Positions 23,315 to 31,492 of a stretch of DNA of 38,496 nt are shown here, one piece after another; positions within the stretch are counted from its first letter, which is position 1; each line of letters starts with the position of its first letter. Location: the NCBI GenBank assembly GCA_027036675.1, contig JALWDW010000020.1:1-38496 (forward strand). The letters are read 5' to 3'. Below the pieces are notes generated by a model that saw nothing but the letters and a program-made list of their open reading frames with translations, did not search any database and was not told the origin of the DNA. The translations under genes were made by a program, and so were the position numbers. This stretch comes from Candidatus Dojkabacteria bacterium (GTDB lineage: Bacteria; Patescibacteriota; Dojkabacteria; SC72; JAHDCA01).

Positions 23315-24415
23315 CTAATCGTCGATATTGATATAATCCGACAATTTGTGTTTCAGAGATTTTTCTTTTAATTTTTTGAGGGCCTTGGCTTCTATCTGTC
23401 GAATTCTTTCCCTTGTGACGCCGAATTCGCGTCCTACTTCCTCTAATGTCCGGGCTACTCCGTCCTCCAAACCAAAACGCAAGTTTAGGACTCGCTTTTC
23501 TCGATCTTGTAATGTGTCCAGAGTATTATGCATTTGATTTCTTAAGTATTCGATAGTAGCTAATTTTTCTGGTGAGTTGGAGATCTCGTCTGCCAACAAG
23601 TCGGCTAAGACACTATCTTTCTCCTCTCCTATTGGTAGAGCCAGTGAGGTGGGATTCTGATTGATTCGCTTGATATCAGCGATTTTCTTTTTCTCGATAT
23701 CCATTTCTGTAGCGACTTCCATATCGGTGGGCTCTCTACCCAGACGGGAACGTAAGTAAGTGACGGTTTTATTGTATTTGTTGATTGTTTCAATCATGTG
23801 GACAGGTATTCTGATAGTTCGCGCTTGATCCGCAATAGCCCTGGTGATTGCCTGTCTGATCCACCACGTGGCATAGGTTGAAAATTTAAACCCTTTTTTG
23901 TAATCAAATTTCTGTACAGCACGCATCAACCCTATATTTCCCTCCTGAATCAAATCCAATAATTCCAAATTTCGATTTACGTATTTCTTGGCGTTGCTGA
24001 CTACCAGACGCAAATTAGCCGTTGTCAACAGGTCAATCGCTTCTTGATCTCCTTTTTCAATCCTTTTGGCGAGCATCACTTCTTCCTCGGCCGTAAGTAA
24101 CGGAATTTTGCCGATTTCATGTAAATACGAGCGTATGGCCTCGGTATTGATACCCGAATGGATCGTTTTCAAAACACGGACTTTTTGTTCGAAGGTCATA
24201 TTTGCACCATCTTTGTTTGACGTTGGTTCCTCATCTTCTTCATCCAATACTTCGATGCCGAGATTTTGCAATTCCAGATATACACGGTCAAGCAAATCTA
24301 TATTATCTTCTATGTTTGGTATGCGAGACAATATGTCTTGTTGCATCAGAAATCCTTGAGACTTGGCCATCTGAACCAAAGAATCGATTATTTCTTGTTC
24401 CTTCTTACTGGTCAT
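23315..24415 (-). CDS. rpoD: Primary sigma factor (RpoD/SigA type)
   Basis: Promoter-recognition subunit of RNA polymerase. 366 aa. N-terminal region 1.1-like domain (1-75: [27 protein letters not shown]), acidic linker, region 1.2 ([28 protein letters not shown]), region 2 ([39 protein letters not shown], then [16 protein letters not shown]), region 3 ([16 protein letters not shown]), and region 4 ending [21 protein letters not shown]. It is compact, without the long non-conserved insert of proteobacterial RpoD. This agrees with the clear TATAAT-type -10 elements seen in the window. ATG 24415. Divergent from the zinc-ribbon gene. Confidence 0.96.
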   Translation of the reverse strand: MTSKKEQEIIDSLVQMAKSQGFLMQQDILSRIPNIEDNIDLLDRVYLELQNLGIEVLDEEDEEPTSNKDGANMTFEQKVRVLKTIHSGINTEAIRSYLHEIGKIPLLTAEEEVMLAKRIEKGDQEAIDLLTTANLRLVVSNAKKYVNRNLELLDLIQEGNIGLMRAVQKFDYKKGFKFSTYATWWIRQAITRAIADQARTIRIPVHMIETINKYNKTVTYLRSRLGREPTDMEVATEMDIEKKKIADIKRINQNPTSLALPIGEEKDSVLADLLADEISNSPEKLATIEYLRNQMHNTLDTLQDREKRVLNLRFGLEDGVARTLEEVGREFGVTRERIRQIEAKALKKLKEKSLKHKLSDYINIDD

Positions 24416-24494
24416 AATTCTTTTTGGTATAATTATGATAGTTTATATAGAGCAATTCCCAGTGAGGGAAATTTAAATTTTAGATATATAGTAA

Positions 24495-24872
24495 TTGGCT
24501 GAACCTAAGATAAAGAACAATAAGCCGAGAGTCGATTTACCAAAGTCCGATAAAACGGATTTTGCTACCAGGTATAGAATGTATATCGATAAGATTGCCA
24601 GATATTGTGATCGATGTGGAACTCCGTATAAAGTATCTGATCTGAATATAATTAAAGAGTCGGACATGACCAGTATTATACACTTCCGTTGCTCCAATTG
24701 TAAAGCTGATCATATCGCTACATTTATAAATCCATTGGGATTGAGTACACGCTCTCTTATCGTGTCTGATTTATCGCCGAGTGAGTATTTGCGGTTTATC
24801 AATATGCCTCCGGTACAGATCGAAGATTTGTTGGCGTTGTACGACAGTATGAATTCACGACAACGGTCGTGA
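24495..24872 (+). CDS. Zinc-ribbon protein, unknown function
   Basis: About 125 aa starting at a TTG (24495); the next ATG (24579) would still keep the metal site. Two CxxC knuckles (C38/C41 in ARYCDRCGTPY, C66/C69 in HFRCSNCKADH) form a clear four-cysteine zinc ribbon. The surrounding strands (SIIHFRC, HIATFI) are typical. The rest, including SDLSPSEYLRFINM and VQIEDLLALYDSM, is unrecognised. It is divergent from rpoD and could share its promoter region (TATAAT at 24427-24432 on the plus strand). A transcription- or translation-linked role is only a guess from the ribbon and the neighbour. Confidence 0.7.
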   Translation: MAEPKIKNNKPRVDLPKSDKTDFATRYRMYIDKIARYCDRCGTPYKVSDLNIIKESDMTSIIHFRCSNCKADHIATFINPLGLSTRSLIVSDLSPSEYLRFINMPPVQIEDLLALYDSMNSRQRS

Positions 24873-24958
24873 GGTTGCCCCCACGCCCTGCGGTTGGGGC
24901 CCCAGCCAGTGCAGAGCCTGCATCCGCAGTCGCAACTGCTCACGCTCCGTACGGATGG

Positions 24959-24980
24959 TTAAAATTTCGTTAGAATTTCA
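24959..24980. repeat. Palindromic repeat R1, copy
   Basis: TTAAAATTT-CGTT-AGAATTTCA, imperfect, in the spacer after the zinc-ribbon gene. Confidence 0.5.
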
Positions 24981-25042
24981 CCCGTTGTGTGAGCCGGTGA
25001 GTCGGACGCAATGTGAAACCTAATTCTTCATCTGTGCTGTAC

Positions 25043-25073
25043 ACGGTAGATCGTACAGCGAGCGATCTACCGT
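25043..25073. repeat. Perfect 11-bp hairpin
   Basis: Arms ACGGTAGATCG and CGATCTACCGT around a 9-nt loop. It is flanked by R1-type palindromes on both sides and has no T-tract. It could terminate, protect RNA ends or belong to a structured RNA. Confidence 0.55.
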
Positions 25074-25081
25074 AGGATGTG

Positions 25082-25103
25082 TGAAAAACCTATTAAGATT
25101 TCA
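25082..25103. repeat. Palindromic repeat R1, copy
   Basis: TGAAAAACC-TATT-AAGATTTCA, degenerate, followed by CACCTGCAGTCGCAG as at other copies. Confidence 0.45.
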
Positions 25104-25250
25104 CCTGCAGTCGCAGAATTTGGTATTCAGTACAGGCAATTGCAGAAGGTAATGAATCGTACAAAGTACGACAGTCACATATGGCGAAGGGCGCCATTTG
25201 CCATAGGATAGTCTTCTGCCCCATTCAAGACAAGCAACGATAAACTTCCC

Positions 25251-28200
25251 TCAATAACTCCAGCTTACATGAATAGGTATATCAGTCTTTTGAGTGGTGA
25301 TTAATCTCATTGTATTGTCTGAAGTCTTTTGGAAGCTTCCTAGATCATCAAGTATCCAGGTTTTAGGATAGGTGATCTCCACTTCGTATATATCGGCAAA
25401 AGTACCGGGTTGTTTGAAGAGCTGTAGGTCCAGTGTGTAGTTGCGATCGTGTTTTGAGATAGGGAAATACGTACCTTCCTTACGGATCAGTTTGGCTTGA
25501 TATTTGATGGTAGCGGTGGACTTGACTGGCACATAGACGTATCCACCGGACACATGAAAAATACCCTTGTCATAGTTCAATAATATTTTTTGTGTGTCAA
25601 AACCGGAAATTTTGAGTATCTTGGCATCTTTGTTGATATATATTCTATGGACATCCGTATACGGACCTTCAGGGTAATGATCGACCTGCGAATCATTTCT
25701 CAGTATCGTTTTATAAGTATAAGTAATCTCATTTGGATTTGATATATCGATATACAACTTCTGTTTACGTTTGATAAAAAGATTCGCTTTGTTGCCACCC
25801 CAATTCCATTCAATTGAAAAAGGAGTATAAGAGTATTTTTTATTTAAGTGGCCGTCCCAGCCAGTGTCTGCAAATAGTTCATTGTTGCGTGAATTTTTAA
25901 AATGGACCAGTATATGTTTTTGTTGCAGTGCTTCATTGATAACATCGAAATTTTCTTTATAAGAAGCATACTTGGATGTGAGTAAACCGTTCACGACTTC
26001 CCTAGACAGATCTGACAAGAAGTCGGTTTTGTATTGTTCGCCGGGTTTAAAATTTCTATGAATTTTGAAAATTTTGTCATATAAGTTGTCGGCCGTGATA
26101 ATCTCTCCGTCTTTTCCTAAAGGTACCCCCCCCCATTTGTGAATTATCATTTGCAAGAAAGTAATGTCGATCGCTACAACTCCATTTACTCTTGGGGCAA
26201 TTGAGGCTTGTCGTGCAAACTTCGTTACGGTGCGTGATGTTGTTGGATAATCAGGATCCCAGTTGGCAAGTGACATATCCCATGAATCAATATTAAGAGC
26301 TTCTTGCATTTCCTTTGGTGGCTCGTTCACATATCCGTTTTTCAGTAGGTTTCCGTTAACGTTATATACGTCGTCTACGTAAAATTCGCGCAACTGTCCA
26401 TCTTCCATTCCGATCACTACAAGACTTGAAATCCAGCCACCCGTGGAGCGAAGCTCTGAAGGATTTTGCAAAAGTATTATGTATCGTTTGCGACCGTTGA
26501 TTCCTAAGATATCTGGTACTCGCGGTAAAAATACGAGCAAAGGTTTTATATCGTTTGCCGTCTTATGGTGGAAAGCTCGGTAATTTACAATCTTTTCCCG
26601 CAGAGGCCCTGGAAACTGATTTATCTCCAACTGGGACAAGAGCTCGTCGCTGTATTGTAAACTTAATAGTGAATCATTGAAAGATTGTGAAGCTTCTTGC
26701 ATGTCGACCAGTTCTTGATGGTAAGCAATTTGATTGTGTGGTCGCGGGTCATTGATGTCCAATGCTGGTTGAAATTTATCGATGTATCGTATATATGGTG
26801 TCATGCCGGCACTGAGGCTTTCACCGGATTTACAAGAGGACTGCAGACTGGATAAAAGTATTTGAGTATTTTGATAGAGAGGGTCTTTGTCCATGAATTT
26901 GAAAAGCCAATACAATTGGGATGTACCATTTTGAATCTGAGTGATATCGAGACAAGAAGTATGCAAGTTGGTATTCAATGCATCAAAATCACGAGTCGCT
27001 AAATTTTGTTTGAGAATGTCTCGTCTGAGATAAATCCTGCCGGAATATATACCAACACGCAATAGAGGGAATAGCAAGAAATAAAATATTGGTAATAAAA
27101 ATATAAGCCAGAATACAACAGGAATAATGTTTCTGCGTGAAAAAATTATCCGCGTTGTTTGCCATGCACCCTTCAAGAGTCGTATCAGCTTAGAAACTTT
27201 AAGAAGAACAACTCCCAATAATGTTGCATTTGTTCGTTTCCGGATTTTTCTGGTATGTTTGTGAGGATTCTGGATATGGCGAAGTGGTTTTGCCTGTCCT
27301 TTTTGTAGCGGTTGGCGAATTTTGCGAGTTTTTTTGTCGTGTGCTCGTCTCCCTTTCATAGCGGTAAGTGTTTTTGAGAGTGATTCCGTCAAGGTTGATG
27401 AGGGTTTCCAATGAAACTCAGTGGCATTTGGAGCAGGGATATATTTCTCTTTGCGAATCTTTTCAGGAGACTCTGATTGTACAAACTTGATAGTAGCCTG
27501 AGTCGGGGTTAGCTCAAGTAGTTTGTATGCCAGAGAAAGTGTTGTATATTGTTCGTCGTTGGCTAATGTGATCACTTCTCCGGTGAGATCATTGTTAAAT
27601 GTAAGTTGGACGATGCCTTTAACAGCGTCTTTGATATCAACCAGAAAGTGAGTATCCAAACCATCTCCAGGAATCTCTATACGGTGTCGTTTCAACAGGT
27701 CGGCGATCATTCGGGCCAATACTGGGTCATCGTTAAGATGCGTAATGTCCCCGATCGGTGTTCCCAAGCGCAATATACGTGTCTTTATCTTGTACTTGTC
27801 AAATTTTTCCGCTATAGTGCTTTCCGCATACTTTTGCAAAGCCTCCGGAGAATATTTGGAATCGGTCGAAGCACTCGACATTTGATACATATTCTTATGT
27901 ACACGTGCCGAGGAGATTAACGCACTTTTGATATCGAATTTAAGAGAAGCGTTGAATGCGGTTTCCAGGTAATTTGATTCGCGGATAAATGAAGTGCTGT
28001 CAAATTCAGTGTCTGGATCATCCAGGTAGTCATTGAGCAGATAAAACAGATAATCTATTTTGGGAATAGTTTTGAATAATCCGTCTAACCCTGTGAAGTC
28101 TATAAAATCAACATCTCCGTACGATTTGAATTGTTGTATGATTTTATCACTCCCAGATGTGTAATCTCCGATGACTATGACTTTGCTTCCGTGCGCGGAA

Positions 28201-28295
28201 AGCAGTTTAGTCAGCATCCGTCCCAAGTCGCCTTTACCGTGGACGATGATCGACACCAAATCTCCTTTTCCGAAATCAGTTAGTTTGCCTGACAT
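25251..28295 (-). CDS. SDR-DUF4012 fusion membrane protein
   Basis: 1014-aa protein in three parts. Residues 1-315 are an extended short-chain dehydrogenase/epimerase-like Rossmann domain (GxGxxG as G20-K-G-D-L-G25; ALISSARVHKN; RILRLGTPIGD). A basic linker follows, then one membrane helix (about 391-413), then an extracytoplasmic DUF4012 region (about 430-1014; RYIILLQNPSELRSTGGWISS is the hallmark). The SDR catalytic YxxxK reads Y156-A-E-S-T160, so the lysine is missing; the domain may bind NAD without catalysis. DUF4012 proteins occur with surface-polysaccharide genes, and here the gene closes such an operon, 2 bp after the PEGA gene. A run of nine G on the coding strand (26126-26134) is a potential slippage site. 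Confidence 0.85.
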   Translation of the reverse strand: MSGKLTDFGKGDLVSIIVHGKGDLGRMLTKLLSAHGSKVIVIGDYTSGSDKIIQQFKSYGDVDFIDFTGLDGLFKTIPKIDYLFYLLNDYLDDPDTEFDSTSFIRESNYLETAFNASLKFDIKSALISSARVHKNMYQMSSASTDSKYSPEALQKYAESTIAEKFDKYKIKTRILRLGTPIGDITHLNDDPVLARMIADLLKRHRIEIPGDGLDTHFLVDIKDAVKGIVQLTFNNDLTGEVITLANDEQYTTLSLAYKLLELTPTQATIKFVQSESPEKIRKEKYIPAPNATEFHWKPSSTLTESLSKTLTAMKGRRAHDKKTRKIRQPLQKGQAKPLRHIQNPHKHTRKIRKRTNATLLGVVLLKVSKLIRLLKGAWQTTRIIFSRRNIIPVVFWLIFLLPIFYFLLFPLLRVGIYSGRIYLRRDILKQNLATRDFDALNTNLHTSCLDITQIQNGTSQLYWLFKFMDKDPLYQNTQILLSSLQSSCKSGESLSAGMTPYIRYIDKFQPALDINDPRPHNQIAYHQELVDMQEASQSFNDSLLSLQYSDELLSQLEINQFPGPLREKIVNYRAFHHKTANDIKPLLVFLPRVPDILGINGRKRYIILLQNPSELRSTGGWISSLVVIGMEDGQLREFYVDDVYNVNGNLLKNGYVNEPPKEMQEALNIDSWDMSLANWDPDYPTTSRTVTKFARQASIAPRVNGVVAIDITFLQMIIHKWGGVPLGKDGEIITADNLYDKIFKIHRNFKPGEQYKTDFLSDLSREVVNGLLTSKYASYKENFDVINEALQQKHILVHFKNSRNNELFADTGWDGHLNKKYSYTPFSIEWNWGGNKANLFIKRKQKLYIDISNPNEITYTYKTILRNDSQVDHYPEGPYTDVHRIYINKDAKILKISGFDTQKILLNYDKGIFHVSGGYVYVPVKSTATIKYQAKLIRKEGTYFPISKHDRNYTLDLQLFKQPGTFADIYEVEITYPKTWILDDLGSFQKTSDNTMRLITTQKTDIPIHVSWSY

Positions 28296-28297
28296 AT

Positions 28298-28942
28298 TTA
28301 TTGAACTACGACAAACTCAAGTGGTATAGCTTGAAGTTTTGTTCGCACGTTTAGGTTATATCCTGGTTCGGTCTTGACTGTGAACGAGTCGCTCTCATAT
28401 CCTTCTTTGGAAAGGTGGATATTGTGTTCACCGGGTGCTAATGCGTAATCCTGCACTGGAAGAAATCCGATGGGTTCATCGTCAATCTCGACTTTTGTAT
28501 CTTCGGGCAATCCTGTAATGGATATACTTGATTTGGAAGGCGAATCGAGCAATTTTTCATTGAAACTTATGATGTAACCGGCGAATTCGCCATCCGGTAG
28601 TAAATCAACATTGATGACCACTTCGGCGTGTTCAATGACGTTGACTACAAATGTTTGTTTTCCATAAAACTTTTCATATTCCCCTATTCTTCTGAGTTCC
28701 ACCAGATGCTGCCCTATAGGCAATTGTGTTATCGACTGTGGAGTTGTGCCAAAGTCTTGTCCATCTATCTTGATATGTGCGTGTCCTTTTTGTACATTGA
28801 CGTATAATCCACCGGTTTGTGTTAAACCTGGGAAAAAGCGTGACTGAGAAGATAGTAAATCGTTAGGTACAAGTAGAAGCAAAATACTCCCTGACAAAAG
28901 TATAAAGAAAGCGAAAATCAGTGCAAAAAATTTGAATTTCAT
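28298..28942 (-). CDS. PEGA-domain membrane-anchored protein
   Basis: 214 aa. An N-terminal signal-anchor helix (about 5-27) is followed by two PEGA repeats: GLYVNVQKGHAHIKIDGQDFG...TPQSITQLPIGQHLVELRR and SSISITGLPEDTKVEIDDEPIG...LPVQDYALAPGEHNIHLSKEGYE. PEGA domains are small beta modules on the outer face of the membrane, often in surface-layer or cell-wall-associated proteins. Third gene of the envelope operon, with 36 bp upstream and 2 bp downstream to its neighbours, so co-expression with the SDR-DUF4012 protein is likely. ATG 28942. Confidence 0.83.
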   Translation of the reverse strand: MKFKFFALIFAFFILLSGSILLLLVPNDLLSSQSRFFPGLTQTGGLYVNVQKGHAHIKIDGQDFGTTPQSITQLPIGQHLVELRRIGEYEKFYGKQTFVVNVIEHAEVVINVDLLPDGEFAGYIISFNEKLLDSPSKSSISITGLPEDTKVEIDDEPIGFLPVQDYALAPGEHNIHLSKEGYESDSFTVKTEPGYNLNVRTKLQAIPLEFVVVQ

Positions 28943-28978
28943 GGCTTATTATATGGTGTAATCAAGGCCGACGCAAGA

Positions 28979-30172
28979 TCAGTAGGCGTATCGTGATTCA
29001 GGAGTTTCATCATTATTTTTTATCGTAGGATGTCGCGAAGTACGTTCGGCCAAGTTAGTTTTGACATGCAACAGTCCGATGATGGCAAAAAGGATTCCCA
29101 TGACAGCGGAAAGTATGAAAAGGTGCGATGCGCCGGTTGTCAGGATCGCAAGTGCGCCGATGAGTAGGGATATGGCCATTTCGACTGACAATACCTGTGC
29201 CGGTGATAGTCCCAATTTTCGCAATTGATGATGCAGGTGGTCCGTTCCGTTTATTTGCATCAGTTGTACGAAACTTTTCGGCCTGTAGATATATATTCGG
29301 CGTACCAATACGAAGAAATAGTCGGTTAGAGGTAGTAAAACGATCAATAGCGCCGTTGCCAATTTGACATGCGCTAATATTGCCAATGTGATCAGCAAAA
29401 AACCATATGTGGATTTGCCTGTTGCTCCTGTGTAAACCTTGGCTGGAGGTAGATTATATATGATGTATCCCATCATTGCTCCCACAGTCAGTATAGAGAT
29501 CGCGCTGACTGCATGTAGTGACGGATCCCTGAGGGAGATTACAAAGATTATCAAAAACGCTATAATCATATTACCTTCCAGCAAGGCGTCAGAGCCGGCG
29601 ATCATTTTGATCGAATTGATCGTGTATAAAATGATAAACAAAAGTATCAAATCTCCCGGGAATGTCAGCCCTATGTGTATGTTCCCGATCTGATAAGTAA
29701 AATTGAAAATGTCCATATTCAGATCTTTGAGGAAAAATAAATTATTGATGTGGAAAGAAAAATCTGTAGCGACAATCATCAATGAAGCTAAAAACTGGAC
29801 AATGAATTGATACTTTGCTTTGAGGTTTATTCGATCATCTATCACACCCATACTAATCAAGAACACTAAACCCAAAAACAACGGAAACATATCCGGGATC
29901 TTACCGACTTGTGTCAATATATAGGTGACGACCGGTATGACGACAGCCAGCCCCCCAAAAAAAGGTATAGGATATGAGTGTGTATGTCTTGCCGGATCGT
30001 CGTGGGGGTTTCGGAAGCGTCCGATTTGCTTCCTCATGGAGCCAGGGAAATCCATTATCCTATACTTTGAAGCAAGCATCGCAAAATATGGTGTCGAAAG
30101 TAATGCGAATAAAAACGCAGAGAGAAAATACGGCCAAAAATTGAGATAACGTTGCAAACTAGAGGGTATCAT
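28979..30172 (-). CDS. MraY/WecA-family glycosyl-1-phosphate transferase
   Basis: Polytopic enzyme (about ten membrane segments, 397 aa) that transfers a sugar-1-phosphate to undecaprenyl phosphate, starting a surface glycan. Motifs in order: PIPFFGG (69-74), the Mg-binding DD at 112-113 (GVIDDRINLKAKYQF), NSIKMIAGSDALLEG (186-200), GATGKSTYGF, and HLHHQLRKLGLS, the HxHH-type motif of WecA-like members. In the central motif the usual NxxNxxDGxDG has Lys for the second Asn and Ala for the first Asp (A192), while D195 is kept, so substrate or rate may differ. It is more likely WecA/TagO-like than MraY because of the DHLHH motif. It follows the small membrane gene by 1 bp. Confidence 0.85.
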   Translation of the reverse strand: MIPSSLQRYLNFWPYFLSAFLFALLSTPYFAMLASKYRIMDFPGSMRKQIGRFRNPHDDPARHTHSYPIPFFGGLAVVIPVVTYILTQVGKIPDMFPLFLGLVFLISMGVIDDRINLKAKYQFIVQFLASLMIVATDFSFHINNLFFLKDLNMDIFNFTYQIGNIHIGLTFPGDLILLFIILYTINSIKMIAGSDALLEGNMIIAFLIIFVISLRDPSLHAVSAISILTVGAMMGYIIYNLPPAKVYTGATGKSTYGFLLITLAILAHVKLATALLIVLLPLTDYFFVLVRRIYIYRPKSFVQLMQINGTDHLHHQLRKLGLSPAQVLSVEMAISLLIGALAILTTGASHLFILSAVMGILFAIIGLLHVKTNLAERTSRHPTIKNNDETPESRYAY

Positions 30173-30173
30173 T

Positions 30174-30632
30174 CTAAGTGGTTAGTAAACTTAGTTTCAA
30201 TACAATCACTACGAGAGATAGATAGACGGTCAAATTTATAAGGTAAATTTCAGCCCTGTATCTCTTTACTTTGAGTGATGATATGACGATAATTGCCAGG
30301 AGCATAGTGACCAGTACAATAGGTGTTGTCCGCAGAATCTTTTGTGAAACGAGTCTTTCTTTAAGATTATATTGATATGAAAATAGTGGTACGACGGATA
30401 TGCCGTCTGCGAAGAGCAATTTCAGCTTTTGATAAAGTACGAGCGCAGAACTGGCGATGAGTGCTATCGTAAGCCACAAAATTGGATCGTTCATACGTTT
30501 GATGCGGAAATAGATTTGTATACTCTTACGAACGTCACTCCTGAGTTTCAAAGCAAAGTTTTTGAGTGGGTCCTCTTTCAGATGCAATGAAAACTGTTCG
30601 TTTCTTTTGGATTTGCGAAGTGAATTTTTCAT
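30174..30632 (-). CDS. Small membrane protein heading the envelope operon
   Basis: 152 aa. A basic, cytoplasmic N-terminal 45 residues (KNSLRKSKRNEQF, LRSDVRKSIQIYFRIKR) is followed by three membrane segments (about 50-70, 103-120, 126-148). No family recognised. It ends 1 bp before the start of the glycosyl-phosphate transferase gene, so it is almost certainly co-translated with it and may be a partner of that enzyme. ATG 30632; the 83-bp spacer upstream is shared with the divergent rsmA. Confidence 0.6.
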   Translation of the reverse strand: MKNSLRKSKRNEQFSLHLKEDPLKNFALKLRSDVRKSIQIYFRIKRMNDPILWLTIALIASSALVLYQKLKLLFADGISVVPLFSYQYNLKERLVSQKILRTTPIVLVTMLLAIIVISSLKVKRYRAEIYLINLTVYLSLVVIVLKLSLLTT

Positions 30633-30715
30633 GATTAGTCGATTATAGCATTATGTACACTTCAACCCCGTGGGCGGAGCCGTACTTCGCTTGACAGTGT
30701 ATAATCCGGTAGCAG

Positions 30716-31492
30716 ATGCACGAGAAATTCACCATCAAGAAACAATTTGGACAGAACTTCTTCACCGACCGCCGGTTGGCAGAAGAATTGGCCACCCGCG
30801 TGATCGACGGGCGAGATGTCAACCTCCTGGAAATCGGCCCCGGCAAAGGCGCGTTTACAGAGTATTTCTACAAAAACCTGCACCACCGACTTTACCTTGT
30901 AGAAATCGATGAATACCTGGCGAAAATGATGCAAGTGTTTTATCCGCAGGCGACCATCTGGAATATGGACGTGCTGGAAGACACGTTCATACAACAACTT
31001 CTAAACAGCAAGTACGCACAAAACTCGGACTCAACTGGCAAGGTGGTATTCGGAGCTTTGCCATACAATATATCCAAACGGATCATCATGCGAATGTTGG
31101 AAAATCATGTCGCTGATGAATACTGGTATATCGTACAAAAGGAAGTCGGGGAACTCCTGCTGGAAAACAAAAGCGGGATGTTTAAACTGTTCACCCAAAT
31201 ATATGCCGACAGTGAAAAGATCAAAATCTTATCCCCGCACTTTTTCAATCCGCGACCCAAGGTGGAAAGCATGCTGATAAAAATCACACCACACTACAAA
31301 GATGCAACCATCAGCGATATACCGAAACTGAGCAGATTTATCAAAACCGCATTTCGCATGCCGCGCAAGACTGTCAAAAACAACTTTGCAGGCACCGAAT
31401 TTGCCGACATTGCCGATCAAAACATCCTGAGTAAACGTGCCGAAGACATGAGTCTTGCAGAGATCGTGCAGGCCCTTGATATTACGAAGTAA
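30716..31492 (+). CDS. rsmA: 16S rRNA dimethyladenosine transferase (RsmA/KsgA family)
   Basis: SAM-dependent enzyme dimethylating two adjacent adenosines near the 3' end of 16S rRNA. 258 aa with KKQFGQNFF (8-16), motif I LEIGPGKGAF (38-47), the acidic SAM contacts EID (63-65), and the catalytic loop FGALPYNIS (112-120). The family catalytic motif is NLPY; here the Asn is Ala114, which in related enzymes would weaken adenine positioning. The C-terminal small helical domain is present (PRKTVKNNFAG). TATAAT at 30700-30705 lies 10 nt before the ATG, giving a very short leader. The last 11 bp overlap the convergent methyltransferase gene. Confidence 0.9.
   Translation: MHEKFTIKKQFGQNFFTDRRLAEELATRVIDGRDVNLLEIGPGKGAFTEYFYKNLHHRLYLVEIDEYLAKMMQVFYPQATIWNMDVLEDTFIQQLLNSKYAQNSDSTGKVVFGALPYNISKRIIMRMLENHVADEYWYIVQKEVGELLLENKSGMFKLFTQIYADSEKIKILSPHFFNPRPKVESMLIKITPHYKDATISDIPKLSRFIKTAFRMPRKTVKNNFAGTEFADIADQNILSKRAEDMSLAEIVQALDITK

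Larger units (their letters stand above)
24873..25250. other. Non-coding spacer with repeats and a strong hairpin
   Basis: Between the zinc-ribbon gene and the envelope operon. No gene seen. It holds R1 copies at 24959-24980 and 25082-25103 plus a shortened one near 25013, the motif CCGCAGTCGCAAC near 24927, a CCCC...GGGG hairpin near 24881, and an 11-bp hairpin at 25043-25073. Confidence 0.6.

Noticed and set aside
30691-30705. TTGACA next to TATAAT upstream of rsmA as a -35/-10 pair
   Set aside because: Only 3 bp separate them, which is impossible for a sigma-70 promoter; only the -10 is used.
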